Origin: Chryseosolibacter histidinae | GTDB taxonomy: Bacteria; Bacteroidota; Bacteroidia; Cytophagales; Cyclobacteriaceae | DNA length: 64,000 nucleotides | Assembly (NCBI RefSeq): GCF_018598225.1 | Contig: NZ_JAHESF010000012.1 | Span: 159,666 to 223,665, forward strand | Direction of reading: 5' to 3' | In this document: positions 50,439 to 59,557 of the stretch, one piece after another | Position numbering within the stretch: position 1 is the first letter of the stretch | Layout: each line of letters begins with the position of its first letter | The notes under the pieces: model-generated | Seen by the model: only the letters and a program-made list of their open reading frames with translations | Databases searched by the model: none | Told to the model about the DNA's origin: nothing | Position numbers and translations under genes: made by a program

Positions 50439-50482
50439 AAAAGCCTGGTGAATAATAAGCCGTAACATTAAAGGCGAATTTA

Positions 50483-50498
50483 TTGAACGATCGTTTAA
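50483..50498. promoter_or_regulatory. TetR-type operator candidate 1
   Basis: TTGAACGATCGTTTAA is an inverted repeat centred on AACGATCGTT. It lies 45 bases upstream of the phosphatase start, with a near -7 element (TAAATTCG, minus strand) right after it. It matches the operator at 51538-51553. Confidence 0.65.
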
Positions 50499-50581
50499 AA
50501 TTGAATTTATTAACTTATACCGGAAAGAAACCATTGTTATAGAATAATTAAATTTGATCACGAACCAACACAATCAGGGTT

Positions 50582-50845
50582 ATGGCAGAATTTATCGGAT
50601 GGACGGGCGTTGTTGTATACATCGTTGCGTATGCTTTTCTCAGCCTGGGCTGGATGCGGGCAGACCGGGTGCATTATCATTTGCTCAATGCCATCGGCGG
50701 CATCTGCCTGGTGATCGTCTCCTATACGATGTCTGACATGCCCAACCTTTTTGTGAACCTGGCCTGGATCTTCATCGCTTTCATTTCTATCATCAAGATC
50801 AGCTTTAAAAAAGCTGACAGGGGCAGATCCAAGGTCAGTAACTAG
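50582..50845 (+). CDS. Small membrane protein, CBU_0592-like
   Basis: This 87-residue protein has three predicted membrane spans (IGWTGVVVYIVAYAFLSLGW, LNAIGGICLVIVSYTM, LFVNLAWIFIAFISIIKI). The pattern G-W-x-G-V-x-x-Y-I-x-A-Y and N-x-x-G is that of the CBU_0592-like small membrane domain of unknown role. It lies between the phosphatase and TetR genes, on the opposite strand, reading toward TetR. Confidence 0.82.
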   Translation: MAEFIGWTGVVVYIVAYAFLSLGWMRADRVHYHLLNAIGGICLVIVSYTMSDMPNLFVNLAWIFIAFISIIKISFKKADRGRSKVSN

Positions 50846-50854
50846 TCCATCACA

Positions 50855-51463
50855 TCAACCTTGCCCGTTGCGTTCTATCTTCAGCATAGAGAGCGCCTGG
50901 GTCTTTAATAGCTTCAGCTTCGTGTTGTATTCTTCTTTGGAATCAACCATGCCGAGGTAGTAATAGGCGCCTTCCACTAACGCAAAGATCACTTCTGCTG
51001 TAACCTTTTCATTGCTGATGTCAACGATCTGGTTTTGTTTTGCCTTCCGCAAGGCATCCACCAGCAACGCCCGTAAAGAATCATGCAGGGCCTTGAAAGC
51101 TTTTCTGATCTTTTTGTCGCGATAGGTCATCGCATAGCAACTGTAAAATACGCTGTCGTCAAAAAGTTTGTTCCATTTGCGTGAGAACAGGTTTTCGATC
51201 AACGCGCGCAGCTCTTTGGGTGTGCTGTAGGTGGCTCCGTTCGCCTGGTAGATGTCGTTGTACTTTTCCAGGATAAAGCTGATCAACCCTGAAAAAAGCG
51301 CATCTCTTGTTTTGAAATAATGCACCACAAGGCTTGGGTTGATATCCATGTGGTCTGCCACCTTGGCGAGCGATGCATTTTCAAGCCCTATCTTTTTCGA
51401 TACCTCATAAAAAGCCTGAACGATCTCTTTTTGTCTGGTTTGCTTAAGGCTGGTTCTTCCCAT
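50855..51463 (-). CDS. TetR/AcrR-family repressor
   Basis: This 202-residue protein has an N-terminal HTH (residues about 10-55: RQKEIVQAFYEVSKKIGLEN, then LAKVADHMDINPSLVVHYFKTRDALF) and a helical ligand domain. It lies between the two operator candidates. One overlaps the -33 region of susC, so it probably represses the SusCD-lyase operon and the phosphatase gene until a ligand, perhaps a polysaccharide fragment, binds. The ligand is not known. Confidence 0.92.
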   Translation of the reverse strand: MGRTSLKQTRQKEIVQAFYEVSKKIGLENASLAKVADHMDINPSLVVHYFKTRDALFSGLISFILEKYNDIYQANGATYSTPKELRALIENLFSRKWNKLFDDSVFYSCYAMTYRDKKIRKAFKALHDSLRALLVDALRKAKQNQIVDISNEKVTAEVIFALVEGAYYYLGMVDSKEEYNTKLKLLKTQALSMLKIERNGQG

Positions 51464-51500
51464 AAATGATGTTAAACTTCTGTCAAAAATAAGTGAAGTT

Positions 51501-51523
51501 ATATTTCATCCAATATGAAATAT
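51501..51523. promoter_or_regulatory. Second dyad in the tetR-susC intergenic region
   Basis: ATATTTCAT (51501-51509) pairs with ATGAAATAT (51515-51523) across CCAAT. It lies 38 bases upstream of the tetR start codon and 15 bases before the susC-side operator. It may be a second binding site or a tetR leader structure. Confidence 0.45.
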
Positions 51524-51537
51524 GTGTTAAATTTTGA

Positions 51538-51553
51538 TTGAACAATCATTCAA
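51538..51553. promoter_or_regulatory. TetR-type operator candidate 2
   Basis: TTGAACAATCATTCAA (TTGAA...TTCAA arms) fits the consensus TTGAACRATCRTTYAA with site 1. It ends 15 bases before the TACATTTG -7 element and so covers the -33 position of the susC promoter. Confidence 0.65.
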
Positions 51554-51568
51554 TATATTCCGAACGCC

Positions 51569-51576
51569 TACATTTG
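51569..51576 (+). promoter_or_regulatory. -7 element of the susC-lyase operon
   Basis: TACATTTG is an exact TAnnTTTG match, 37 bases before the susC start codon at 51614. The operator upstream covers the -33 position. Confidence 0.55.
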
Positions 51577-51613
51577 GTTCCGCTAACCTAAGAAACACTA
51601 AACCATTCAATAT

Positions 51614-54600
51614 ATGACGCATATCTACATCAGATTTTTGCAGCAGCTCAGGATGGCCATTTTAGGCATATTGCTTATCATGGTCATGCCTGTGCTCGTA
51701 AAGGCGCAGGTCAGCGTTCAGAGCGGTACTGCAGACCGCATCCGGGGTGTTGTTACGGATGCCACCGATAGTTCTCCGTTAGTGGGAGCGAATGTTCTTA
51801 TCAAATCAACCACACGCGGCACCATTACCGATGTGAACGGGTCGTTTGCGCTGGATGCAGGCCCAGGCGATGTTCTGGTTATTTCTTTCATCGGCTATGT
51901 TACACAGGAAGTTGTTGTTGAGCAGCAGTCTGTCATCAACGTGGCATTGCAGGCCAACGCCAGTGCGCTGCAGGAGATCGTGGTGGTGGGGTATGGCGAG
52001 CAGAAAAAAGAAAACCTGTCCGGCGCAGTTGACGCCATGGATAGCAAAGCCCTTGAAGCAAGGCCTATCCAGAATATCGCCCAGGGATTGCAGGGCGCGG
52101 TGCCCAATCTGAACGTGGATTTTTTGAGCGGCGAACCTGGCACCACCCCCAACATCAATATCCGTGGATTCACCTCGATCAATGGTGGCAACCCGCTGAT
52201 CCTTGTTGATAACGTACCCCTGGATGCCGCCGAGCTGAACTTCATCGCTCCTTCAGATATCAAAAGTATTTCCATTCTGAAAGATGCTTCATCGGCAGCC
52301 ATCTACGGTGCACGGGCAGCTTACGGTGTGATATTGATCACGACCAAGTCGGGCATACGTGACGGCATCACCATCGACTATACCAACAACTTTTCATGGG
52401 GAAAGCCAACGGTTCTGCCCAACAAGATCACCGATCCCTATATCTATATGCGCATGCTCGAGACCTCGACTGACAATACGCCGTGGGATTATGTGAACTA
52501 CACGGCAGAGGAATATGCGTGGGCCAGGCAGCGCTCCGATGATCCCTCGTCTTCGGGCCCTGTGAGGATTAACCCGACCGATAATTCATTGTGGCAGTAC
52601 ATGGGCAACAGGGACTGGACGAAGTATTTTCTCGATAACTATACCGTATCACAGCGCCATAATGTTTCTGTGTCGGGAAAATCCGGTAATACATCCTACT
52701 ATCTCTCCGGCGCATATGACTCTCAAAACGGCGCGCTGAATGTGACGGAAGACAAATTCGACCGGTATGCCATGCGTGGCAAGATCAATTTCAAACCGTT
52801 TTCATGGCTGGCACTCGGCAACAATACATCGATCTCGCTGACAGAGCGGTCAAAGCCCTCTCATCTTTCTATCCAGGATCTTTTTAATATTTTCCCCACC
52901 AGCTGGGATCGCAATCCTGACGGCACCTGGGCCAACACGGATGCGGGTCGTACCATGGCTGGCCTTACAAATGGTGGTCGCGTGACCAACAAAACGAATA
53001 TGCTGCAGACCACTTTCAGCGGCGAGGTTTCGGCCATGGACAGGGCGCTGCGACTGAATGCTGATTTTACAGCGCGCAGAATAGATGTGAACGGTGATAG
53101 CAGTCGTACCAAGTACAATATCGGTTTTGGTCCCAACGATGTGCGCGAAGAAGGGAGCAATACCGCCTACCGGCAATCCAGCTACCTGTCTTATTATGTC
53201 TTCAATACCTATGGAACATTTGAGAAAAAATTCGGCGATCATGCGCTGAACCTTATCCTCGGCTACAACCAGGAATATCAGCGGTCTGAATGGTTTCAGG
53301 CTCAACGGAGCGGTGTGATCTCCTCTTCGCTGCCCACCATCGGTCTGGCTACGGGAGAAGCGCGTGTGGACGAAGAGATCGCAGACTGGGCTATCCGCGG
53401 GGCATTCTACAGGCTAAATTATATTTTCAAGGACAAGTATATTGTTGAGCTGAACGGCAGGTATGACGGATCTTCCAAATTCCCAAAGAGTGATCGTTTT
53501 GGATTCTTCCCCTCTGCATCCGCTGCCTGGAAGTTCGATGGTGAACAATTCTGGGAATCGTTGCGGCCCGTTATAAGCACATTCAAGATCAGGGCTTCCT
53601 ACGGTTCACTGGGCAACCAGTTTGTGGGAGAATATGGATACATCGCTACCATGAATGCAGCGCCTGGACGATACCTGATCGGTGGAAACGTGCCACAGGT
53701 TGTATCGGCGGCACCGCTGGTATCATCGAACTATACGTGGGAGAAAGTTTACACGCGCAACCTTGGCGTTGACCTTGGCTTCCTTCAGCAGCGGATCAGT
53801 GCATCGTTCGATATCTATCAACGCGATACCAAAGGAATGCTCACGCAGGGCAGAGACCTTCCGGACGTGCTGGGCACCGCAGAGCCTGATGAGAACGCCG
53901 CTGACCTCGAGACCAAAGGTTGGGAACTGTCACTGGGATACGACAATGAATTTTCGGTTAAGAGCAAGCCACTTCATTTCAACGCACGGTTCACGCTGGC
54001 GGATTCCCGTTCATACATCACCAGGTTCGACAATCCCAACGGCAGCCTCACACAGTATTACGAAGGAAAACAACTGGGAGAGATCTGGGGCCTGCAGAGC
54101 GATGGCTTCTTTAAAGATCAGAGCGAGATCGATGCGCTGAATCAGACCTCCATCATTCCCTGGGGCGCTTTGACCATTGTGCCAGGCTGGCCCAGGTACA
54201 AAGACCTGGATGGAAATCACGAGATCGAAAAAGGAACTACAGTAAAAAATCCTAAAGACCTGTCTGTGATCGGCAACATCACGCCGCGGCTCAGGGTAGG
54301 TTTCAACCTGGGTGCGGAATGGGGTGGTTTCGATATCCGTGTATTTCTGCAGGGCGTTGCCAAGATGGATTATTATCCACTCCACTATTTGTACTGGGGC
54401 GCTTATCAGCAACCCTATGCCGGCGGTTATGTGCACCTGATGGATTATTACCGCGCTACTTCGGAGAGTGATGTAGAACGGGCACAACATTCACAGTCGT
54501 ACCTCGCTGCAGGCCTTGCGGATGCCAACACCGATGCGGCATTTCCAGTACTGCAGGCGTGGCTGGCAGACCGCAACCTCGGTGAGCGCATCGATGAGGC

Positions 54601-54904
54601 ACAGGGGCTCGCGATACCACAGACAAAGTACATGCTGAACGGCGCTTACCTGCGATTGAAGAACCTGACGATCGGATACACTTTGCCTTCGGCGCTGCTG
54701 GACCGTTTGAAGATCTCGAAGCTGAGGATCTACGCCAGCGGTGAGAACATTACGGAGTGGTCGGCACTGAAAAAATACTTCGATCCTGAATCCGTTACCG
54801 ACAACATCGGCAAGCTCGATCCCTCGTATCAATCGTCCAATGGCTGGGGATATGCCTATCCTTTTCAGAGACGTTACTCTTTTGGCCTGGAACTGCAATT
54901 TTAA
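51614..54904 (+). CDS. SusC-type TonB-dependent transporter of the lyase locus
   Basis: This 1096-residue protein has a signal peptide (MAILGILLIMVMPVLVKAQ), a carboxypeptidase-regulatory-like domain (IRGVVTDATDSSPLVGANVL), the TonB-box-like EIVVVGYGEQKKENLSGAVD and the plug (LILVDNVPLDAAE, YGARAAYGVILITTKSG), then a large barrel ending RRYSFGLELQF. It imports oligosaccharides with SusD. The start at 51614 is set by the promoter and signal peptide. Its promoter region carries a TetR operator. Confidence 0.94.
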   Translation: MTHIYIRFLQQLRMAILGILLIMVMPVLVKAQVSVQSGTADRIRGVVTDATDSSPLVGANVLIKSTTRGTITDVNGSFALDAGPGDVLVISFIGYVTQEVVVEQQSVINVALQANASALQEIVVVGYGEQKKENLSGAVDAMDSKALEARPIQNIAQGLQGAVPNLNVDFLSGEPGTTPNINIRGFTSINGGNPLILVDNVPLDAAELNFIAPSDIKSISILKDASSAAIYGARAAYGVILITTKSGIRDGITIDYTNNFSWGKPTVLPNKITDPYIYMRMLETSTDNTPWDYVNYTAEEYAWARQRSDDPSSSGPVRINPTDNSLWQYMGNRDWTKYFLDNYTVSQRHNVSVSGKSGNTSYYLSGAYDSQNGALNVTEDKFDRYAMRGKINFKPFSWLALGNNTSISLTERSKPSHLSIQDLFNIFPTSWDRNPDGTWANTDAGRTMAGLTNGGRVTNKTNMLQTTFSGEVSAMDRALRLNADFTARRIDVNGDSSRTKYNIGFGPNDVREEGSNTAYRQSSYLSYYVFNTYGTFEKKFGDHALNLILGYNQEYQRSEWFQAQRSGVISSSLPTIGLATGEARVDEEIADWAIRGAFYRLNYIFKDKYIVELNGRYDGSSKFPKSDRFGFFPSASAAWKFDGEQFWESLRPVISTFKIRASYGSLGNQFVGEYGYIATMNAAPGRYLIGGNVPQVVSAAPLVSSNYTWEKVYTRNLGVDLGFLQQRISASFDIYQRDTKGMLTQGRDLPDVLGTAEPDENAADLETKGWELSLGYDNEFSVKSKPLHFNARFTLADSRSYITRFDNPNGSLTQYYEGKQLGEIWGLQSDGFFKDQSEIDALNQTSIIPWGALTIVPGWPRYKDLDGNHEIEKGTTVKNPKDLSVIGNITPRLRVGFNLGAEWGGFDIRVFLQGVAKMDYYPLHYLYWGAYQQPYAGGYVHLMDYYRATSESDVERAQHSQSYLAAGLADANTDAAFPVLQAWLADRNLGERIDEAQGLAIPQTKYMLNGAYLRLKNLTIGYTLPSALLDRLKISKLRIYASGENITEWSALKKYFDPESVTDNIGKLDPSYQSSNGWGYAYPFQRRYSFGLELQF

Positions 54905-54916
54905 CAACACGATATC

Positions 54917-56710
54917 ATGAAAAAGTATATCATATTATTTGTCATAACGTTGCTGGTGTGTCAATCCTGTAACGACGATTTTCTGGAGCGTTATCCGGAG
55001 ACCTCCATTGCCAGGGAGAATTTCTTTAACAGCGAGGAAGACTTGGCTACCTACGTGTACAGCCTGTACGACTTCCCCGGTTTCGGAATCTACGTGAGCG
55101 ATCTTTCCACAGACAACGCCGCGACCACCGGCGTAACGGAGATCAAGAACATGATGATCGGAACACCTACAGCTGCCACGGTTACCGAAGGATGGAGCTG
55201 GACGCAGCTGCGGAACATCAATTATTACCTCGTAAACATGCGCAAAGCGAAAATCAATGAAGCTGCGCTCAATCACTATGAAGGACTGGGCAGATTTTTC
55301 CGCGCCAAATTTTACATGGACAAGGTGAAACGTTATTCTAACGTGCCCTGGTATGATAAGGCGCTGGAGACGAACGATGCCGACCTGTACAAAAAACAAG
55401 ACCCCAGAACATTGGTTGTTGACAAGATCTTCGAAGATTATGCTTTTGCCGCCCAGCACGTGCGTGAAGACGACCGTAGTGGTGCTGTGAACAAGTGGGT
55501 GGTGCTGGCTTACCAGGCACGGCATGCGCTCCATGAGGGCACGTTCAGAAAATATCATGATGAGCTTTCATTGCAGGGTACTGCCAACATCTATCTGCAG
55601 CTGGCCCGCGACGCTGCAAAGCAGATCATCGACAACGGAGGTTTTTCTATTTACAACACCGGAAAACCGATGGCGGATTACGGCGCATTGTTCAACAGCA
55701 CTAACCTGGAGAGCAACCCTGAGGTGATCCTGGCAACCTTCAACGAAAATGAAAAGCAGAACAGCGGATGGTGGGCTTATATGTTTGGCAACTATGAAGT
55801 GAACCCGGTACGCGACCTCATGCAAACTTACCTGATGGCCGACGGCACACCGTTCACCAACCAACCTGGTTATCAGACCAAACAGTTTGTGCAGGAATTT
55901 CAGAACCGCGATCCCCGCCTGTATCAGACCTATGCTTATCCAGGCTGGGAACTGATCAACACTTCTACCTACGCGCAGGGTGGTGGCATTTATGTGCAAC
56001 AGCTTGCCAAGAATTTTTCAGGTTATCACCAGATCAAAGGATTTGTCAATAACACAAGCACCGCTGTGCAGAATAGCCTCGACATTCCTGTGATCAGGTT
56101 GGCGGAGATCCTGTTGATCTACGCAGAAGCCAGGGCAGAGCTCGGTGAGCTTACACAGGCCGATCTCGACCTTTCCGTCAATAAATTGCGCGCCCGTGCA
56201 GGCATGGGTAGCCTGATGCTGAATGCGCCGGCCGATCCCGTGCTGCAGGCGCAATACCCGAACGTGAGCGGTGCCCAGCCGGATGTGTTGCGTGAGATCC
56301 GGCGTGAGCGGCGTGTGGAGCTGGCGTTGGAAGGGTTCCGTTTCGACGACCTCATGCGCTGGCATGCGGGCAAGCTGATCGAAAAAGAACCTGAAGGGCT
56401 GTACTTCCCTGGCTTGGGTAAGTATGACCTTACAGGAGATGCAGTGGTCGACATCATCCTTATTCCTAACACACAACCTATTCCCGCGGAAGCTGACAAG
56501 GAGCAGAACTCCCTTGGCAAGAAGCTGATCTACTACCAGGTGGGGCCGCAGGGAAGTGACGCATCGTTTTACCTGAGCAATGGTACCAGTGGCACAAGCG
56601 TCACCGATCCTGAGCGTGGTACTTTTACGGAGCCGAAATACTACTACCGTCCTGTGCCGGCACCCCAGGTGTTGCTGAATCCTAACCTCGAGCAGGTGTT
56701 CGGATGGTAA
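54917..56710 (+). CDS. SusD/RagB-type surface lipoprotein of the lyase locus
   Basis: This 597-residue protein has a lipoprotein signal (ILFVITLLVCQSC) and the SusD opening NDDFLERYPETSIARENFFNS. RagB/SusD helical motifs follow: WTQLRNINYYLVNMRKAKI, RFFRAKFYMDKVKRYSNVPW, PVIRLAEILLIYAEARAELG and VLREIRRERRVELALEGFRF. It captures polysaccharide fragments at the cell surface. It lies 12 bases after susC and is followed by a terminator, so the lyases have their own promoters. Confidence 0.94.
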   Translation: MKKYIILFVITLLVCQSCNDDFLERYPETSIARENFFNSEEDLATYVYSLYDFPGFGIYVSDLSTDNAATTGVTEIKNMMIGTPTAATVTEGWSWTQLRNINYYLVNMRKAKINEAALNHYEGLGRFFRAKFYMDKVKRYSNVPWYDKALETNDADLYKKQDPRTLVVDKIFEDYAFAAQHVREDDRSGAVNKWVVLAYQARHALHEGTFRKYHDELSLQGTANIYLQLARDAAKQIIDNGGFSIYNTGKPMADYGALFNSTNLESNPEVILATFNENEKQNSGWWAYMFGNYEVNPVRDLMQTYLMADGTPFTNQPGYQTKQFVQEFQNRDPRLYQTYAYPGWELINTSTYAQGGGIYVQQLAKNFSGYHQIKGFVNNTSTAVQNSLDIPVIRLAEILLIYAEARAELGELTQADLDLSVNKLRARAGMGSLMLNAPADPVLQAQYPNVSGAQPDVLREIRRERRVELALEGFRFDDLMRWHAGKLIEKEPEGLYFPGLGKYDLTGDAVVDIILIPNTQPIPAEADKEQNSLGKKLIYYQVGPQGSDASFYLSNGTSGTSVTDPERGTFTEPKYYYRPVPAPQVLLNPNLEQVFGW

Positions 56711-56746
56711 TCGTGCTGCCGTGACAGGCAAGCGCTCATGATATAC

Positions 56747-56786
56747 CTGCCCGCGTGGCTTTGCAAGAGCGATGCGGGCAGTTTTT
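56747..56786 (+). terminator. Intrinsic terminator after susD
   Basis: CTGCCCGC (56747-56754) pairs with GCGGGCAG (56774-56781), followed by TTTTTATTT. It separates susCD from the lyase genes. Confidence 0.85.
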
Positions 56787-56813
56787 ATTTAGAAGTACGT
56801 TGTGGGCAACCGT

Positions 56814-56867
56814 TGTGCAGTTGCACTGTGTTGTCTGTAATTGCATGCCTGGATGTGCAATTGCACA
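56814..56867. promoter_or_regulatory. Three TGTGCA-type sites spaced exactly 20 bp
   Basis: TGTGCAGTTGCACT (centre 56820.5), TGTAATTGCATG (centre 56840.5) and the perfect palindrome TGTGCAATTGCACA (centre 56860.5) form an array with two-helical-turn spacing. They lie between the susD terminator and the first lyase gene. The rest of 56711-57169 shows no gene. Confidence 0.6.
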
Positions 56868-57169
56868 AAAATAGATCCCTGATTTGATGATCGTAGTGTG
56901 GGCTTAACGTTGCAAGCCATCACTTCCTGTACTTCCTACCTGCTATTACAGCATTCCATCCGTTTTTTTTGCATCTCATGAAAGGGTGTCAGGTAAAAAT
57001 CACGTCACCTGTATAGAACCAACGTTTTATGCTGATGCCCGTGCAATATTCTTTAGGAGGATCACCCTGACCGTTGCTGATGTGACGCCCGCCCCGCATA
57101 GTTCTTCCCTGCGCTGATCAACCGGTCAGTATACTTTGGATCTCTATTATCCACTCAATAAACAGACCT

Positions 57170-59491
57170 ATGAAAAATTCACTACCAGACTCACTCAATC
57201 TCAGGCCGGGCAGCATCGCTTTGGCCTTTTTGTTTTGCATGCTGCTCGCTACAGGGCACTTGTTTGCGCAGATCACGCTTGAAGCTGATGGCGCGGGTAA
57301 CACTTACGAACTGATCAACGACAGGTTCGGCGCTGAACCCGAAGATCCGGATTGCAGCCATACGGCATTCGGCAGGCACATTACGGAGGCATTTGACAGC
57401 CAGCTCGGAAAGAATGTTTTTATCTTCCACATCCATGCCGACATCGACAATGACCGTTGCACGAACTTCGATCGCCAGCGGAATGAGATCAAAGGCGGCA
57501 GCGGATCACCCGCGGGTTTGAAACACACCGAGGGAGAAACTGCCTATATGCGCTGGAAGTTCAAGCTCGACGCAGGTTTTGTGCCTTCATCACGGTTCAC
57601 CCACATTATGCAGATCAAGGCGCTGGATGGTGACGCTGGCGCTCCGCTGATGACGCTCACGCCACGGGCAGGCAGTCCGCAGAAAATGGAAGTGATCCAC
57701 AGCTCGGGCGAGGGCAGTGGCAGCCAGGGAAAGATCGCCGAGGTTGACCTGGCCCCGTTCAAGGGCGCATGGGTGGAAGCCTTTATGCAGTTCAAAAGTT
57801 CGGAAGGTAGCGCCGGAACCTTCTCGTTGGTGATCAAAAGGATCAGCGATGGTGCAACGTTGCTTTCTGTGAGCCGCACGGGCATCGACATGTGGCGAAC
57901 AGGGGCAAGCTTCAACAGGCCGAAGTGGGGAATCTACCGCGGGCTCGATGATGTGCTGCGCGATGAGCAGGTGCGGTTCGCAGATTTTTGTATCTCCGAG
58001 AGCAGCGCTTCACAATGCCCCAGCAGCATCGGCGGCGTAACTGCTCCGTCAGCACCCACAGGCCTTGGTGCCACACCGGTGTCGCCAACACAGATCAACC
58101 TGACCTGGACCGACAACGCTAACAACGAGAGCGCCTTCAGGATAGAGCGATCGCTGGATGCCGGCAGCACCTGGTCTCTGCTTACCAGCGTTGGTGCCAA
58201 TACCACGAGCTACGCCAACACGGGCCTGTCGCCTTTAACAACTTACCACTATCGTGTACGCGCTGAAAATGCGGGCGGCAACTCCGCATTCTCCAATACA
58301 GCCAACGCCACTACGCCCACTGGCACAACACTGCAAAATGTAGCGCTGAATAAAACGGCGACCGCCTCTTCGAGTGATGCCAATGTGCCGGCAGGTGCCG
58401 TCGATGGTAGTACAACCACACGATGGTCTGCCAGTCCTTTACCACAATGGCTCGAAGTTGACCTGGGCGCTGTTTATGACATCAGCCGTACAGAGGTAGT
58501 CAGTTATGAGGACAGGGCTTACCAGTTTGTGGTTGAAGCAAAAACAACTTCATCGGGAGCTTATACACAAATTGTGAACCGGAGCAGCAATACCACGCCC
58601 GGAACCATTGCCGCGCCCATCACGGATAACTTCGCTGCCGTGAATGCAAGGTATGTGAGGATCACCGTGACCGGTGCATCCGGATATACAGGTCCCTGGG
58701 CCAGCCTCATCGAGTTCAGGGTGTTTGGCACTGCAGTGACTACTACTCCTGTCAGCATTTATATTGAAGCCGAGTCAGGAACCATCACTGCGCCCATGCA
58801 AGTGCAGTCTAATAGCAGTGCATCGGGTGGCCAGTACATTACCGTGGCTGCCGGAAACAACAGCAACGCCTCCGCGCCTGCAACGGGCCGGGCAAGCTAC
58901 AATTTCACTGTGCCATCAGCAGGCACCTACAAAGTATGGGGACGATCGCTGTGTGCAACCAATAGTGACGATTCATTCTGGGTGCGCGTGGATAACAGCA
59001 CCTGGATAAACTGGAACGAGATGCCGGTGGGCACAACCTGGGTGTGGGATGACCTTCACGATTTTGCCAATAACAACACCGTGATTACCTACAACCTGAG
59101 CGCCGGAGCGCATACACTCGAGGTAGCCTATCGCGAAGATGGCGCGCAGCTTGACCAGCTCCTGGTCACCAACGATCTTTCGCTCAACCCTGGCGTTGCA
59201 GCAGCTTCTGCGATGCGAGAAGATCAAACTTCCCGGGCAATGCGTATCAAAAGTTATCCGAACCCAGCAACCCGTGAAGCCATTGTCACCTATCAAATGG
59301 AAGAAGGCGGCCCTGTCAGCATTTCATTGTACGATATGGTGCAGAACCGTACCATCCCATTGGTCGATCAGCATCAGCCGGCAGGGGAGCACAACACCAC
59401 CGTCGACCTAAGTCATCTTCCCGGCGGATTGTACATCATCCGCGTGACGCATAGGGGTAAAGTGACCACCCACAAGATCCTGAAAAAATAA
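57170..59491 (+). CDS. Secreted polysaccharide lyase (heparin-lyase-like fold) with FN3, F5/8C, CBM and T9SS sorting domain
   Basis: This 773-residue protein has a signal peptide (ALAFLFCMLLATGHLFAQ) and a jelly-roll lyase domain at 35-285 with RNEIKGG, FTHIMQIKALDG and FNRPKWGIYRGL, matching the heparin lyase I-like family. Fibronectin III (about 292-384), F5/8C-type (387-520), a carbohydrate-binding module (529-670) and a type IX sorting domain (692-773, ending TTHKILKK) follow. The actual uronate substrate is uncertain. Three phased operator-like sites lie upstream. Confidence 0.88.
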   Translation: MKNSLPDSLNLRPGSIALAFLFCMLLATGHLFAQITLEADGAGNTYELINDRFGAEPEDPDCSHTAFGRHITEAFDSQLGKNVFIFHIHADIDNDRCTNFDRQRNEIKGGSGSPAGLKHTEGETAYMRWKFKLDAGFVPSSRFTHIMQIKALDGDAGAPLMTLTPRAGSPQKMEVIHSSGEGSGSQGKIAEVDLAPFKGAWVEAFMQFKSSEGSAGTFSLVIKRISDGATLLSVSRTGIDMWRTGASFNRPKWGIYRGLDDVLRDEQVRFADFCISESSASQCPSSIGGVTAPSAPTGLGATPVSPTQINLTWTDNANNESAFRIERSLDAGSTWSLLTSVGANTTSYANTGLSPLTTYHYRVRAENAGGNSAFSNTANATTPTGTTLQNVALNKTATASSSDANVPAGAVDGSTTTRWSASPLPQWLEVDLGAVYDISRTEVVSYEDRAYQFVVEAKTTSSGAYTQIVNRSSNTTPGTIAAPITDNFAAVNARYVRITVTGASGYTGPWASLIEFRVFGTAVTTTPVSIYIEAESGTITAPMQVQSNSSASGGQYITVAAGNNSNASAPATGRASYNFTVPSAGTYKVWGRSLCATNSDDSFWVRVDNSTWINWNEMPVGTTWVWDDLHDFANNNTVITYNLSAGAHTLEVAYREDGAQLDQLLVTNDLSLNPGVAAASAMREDQTSRAMRIKSYPNPATREAIVTYQMEEGGPVSISLYDMVQNRTIPLVDQHQPAGEHNTTVDLSHLPGGLYIIRVTHRGKVTTHKILKK

Positions 59492-59557
59492 GTCTCAGAG
59501 TCACCAGCTACCCCATAAGCCGTTTAAAAAGATCGATCTATCCTTAACCGTAATATC

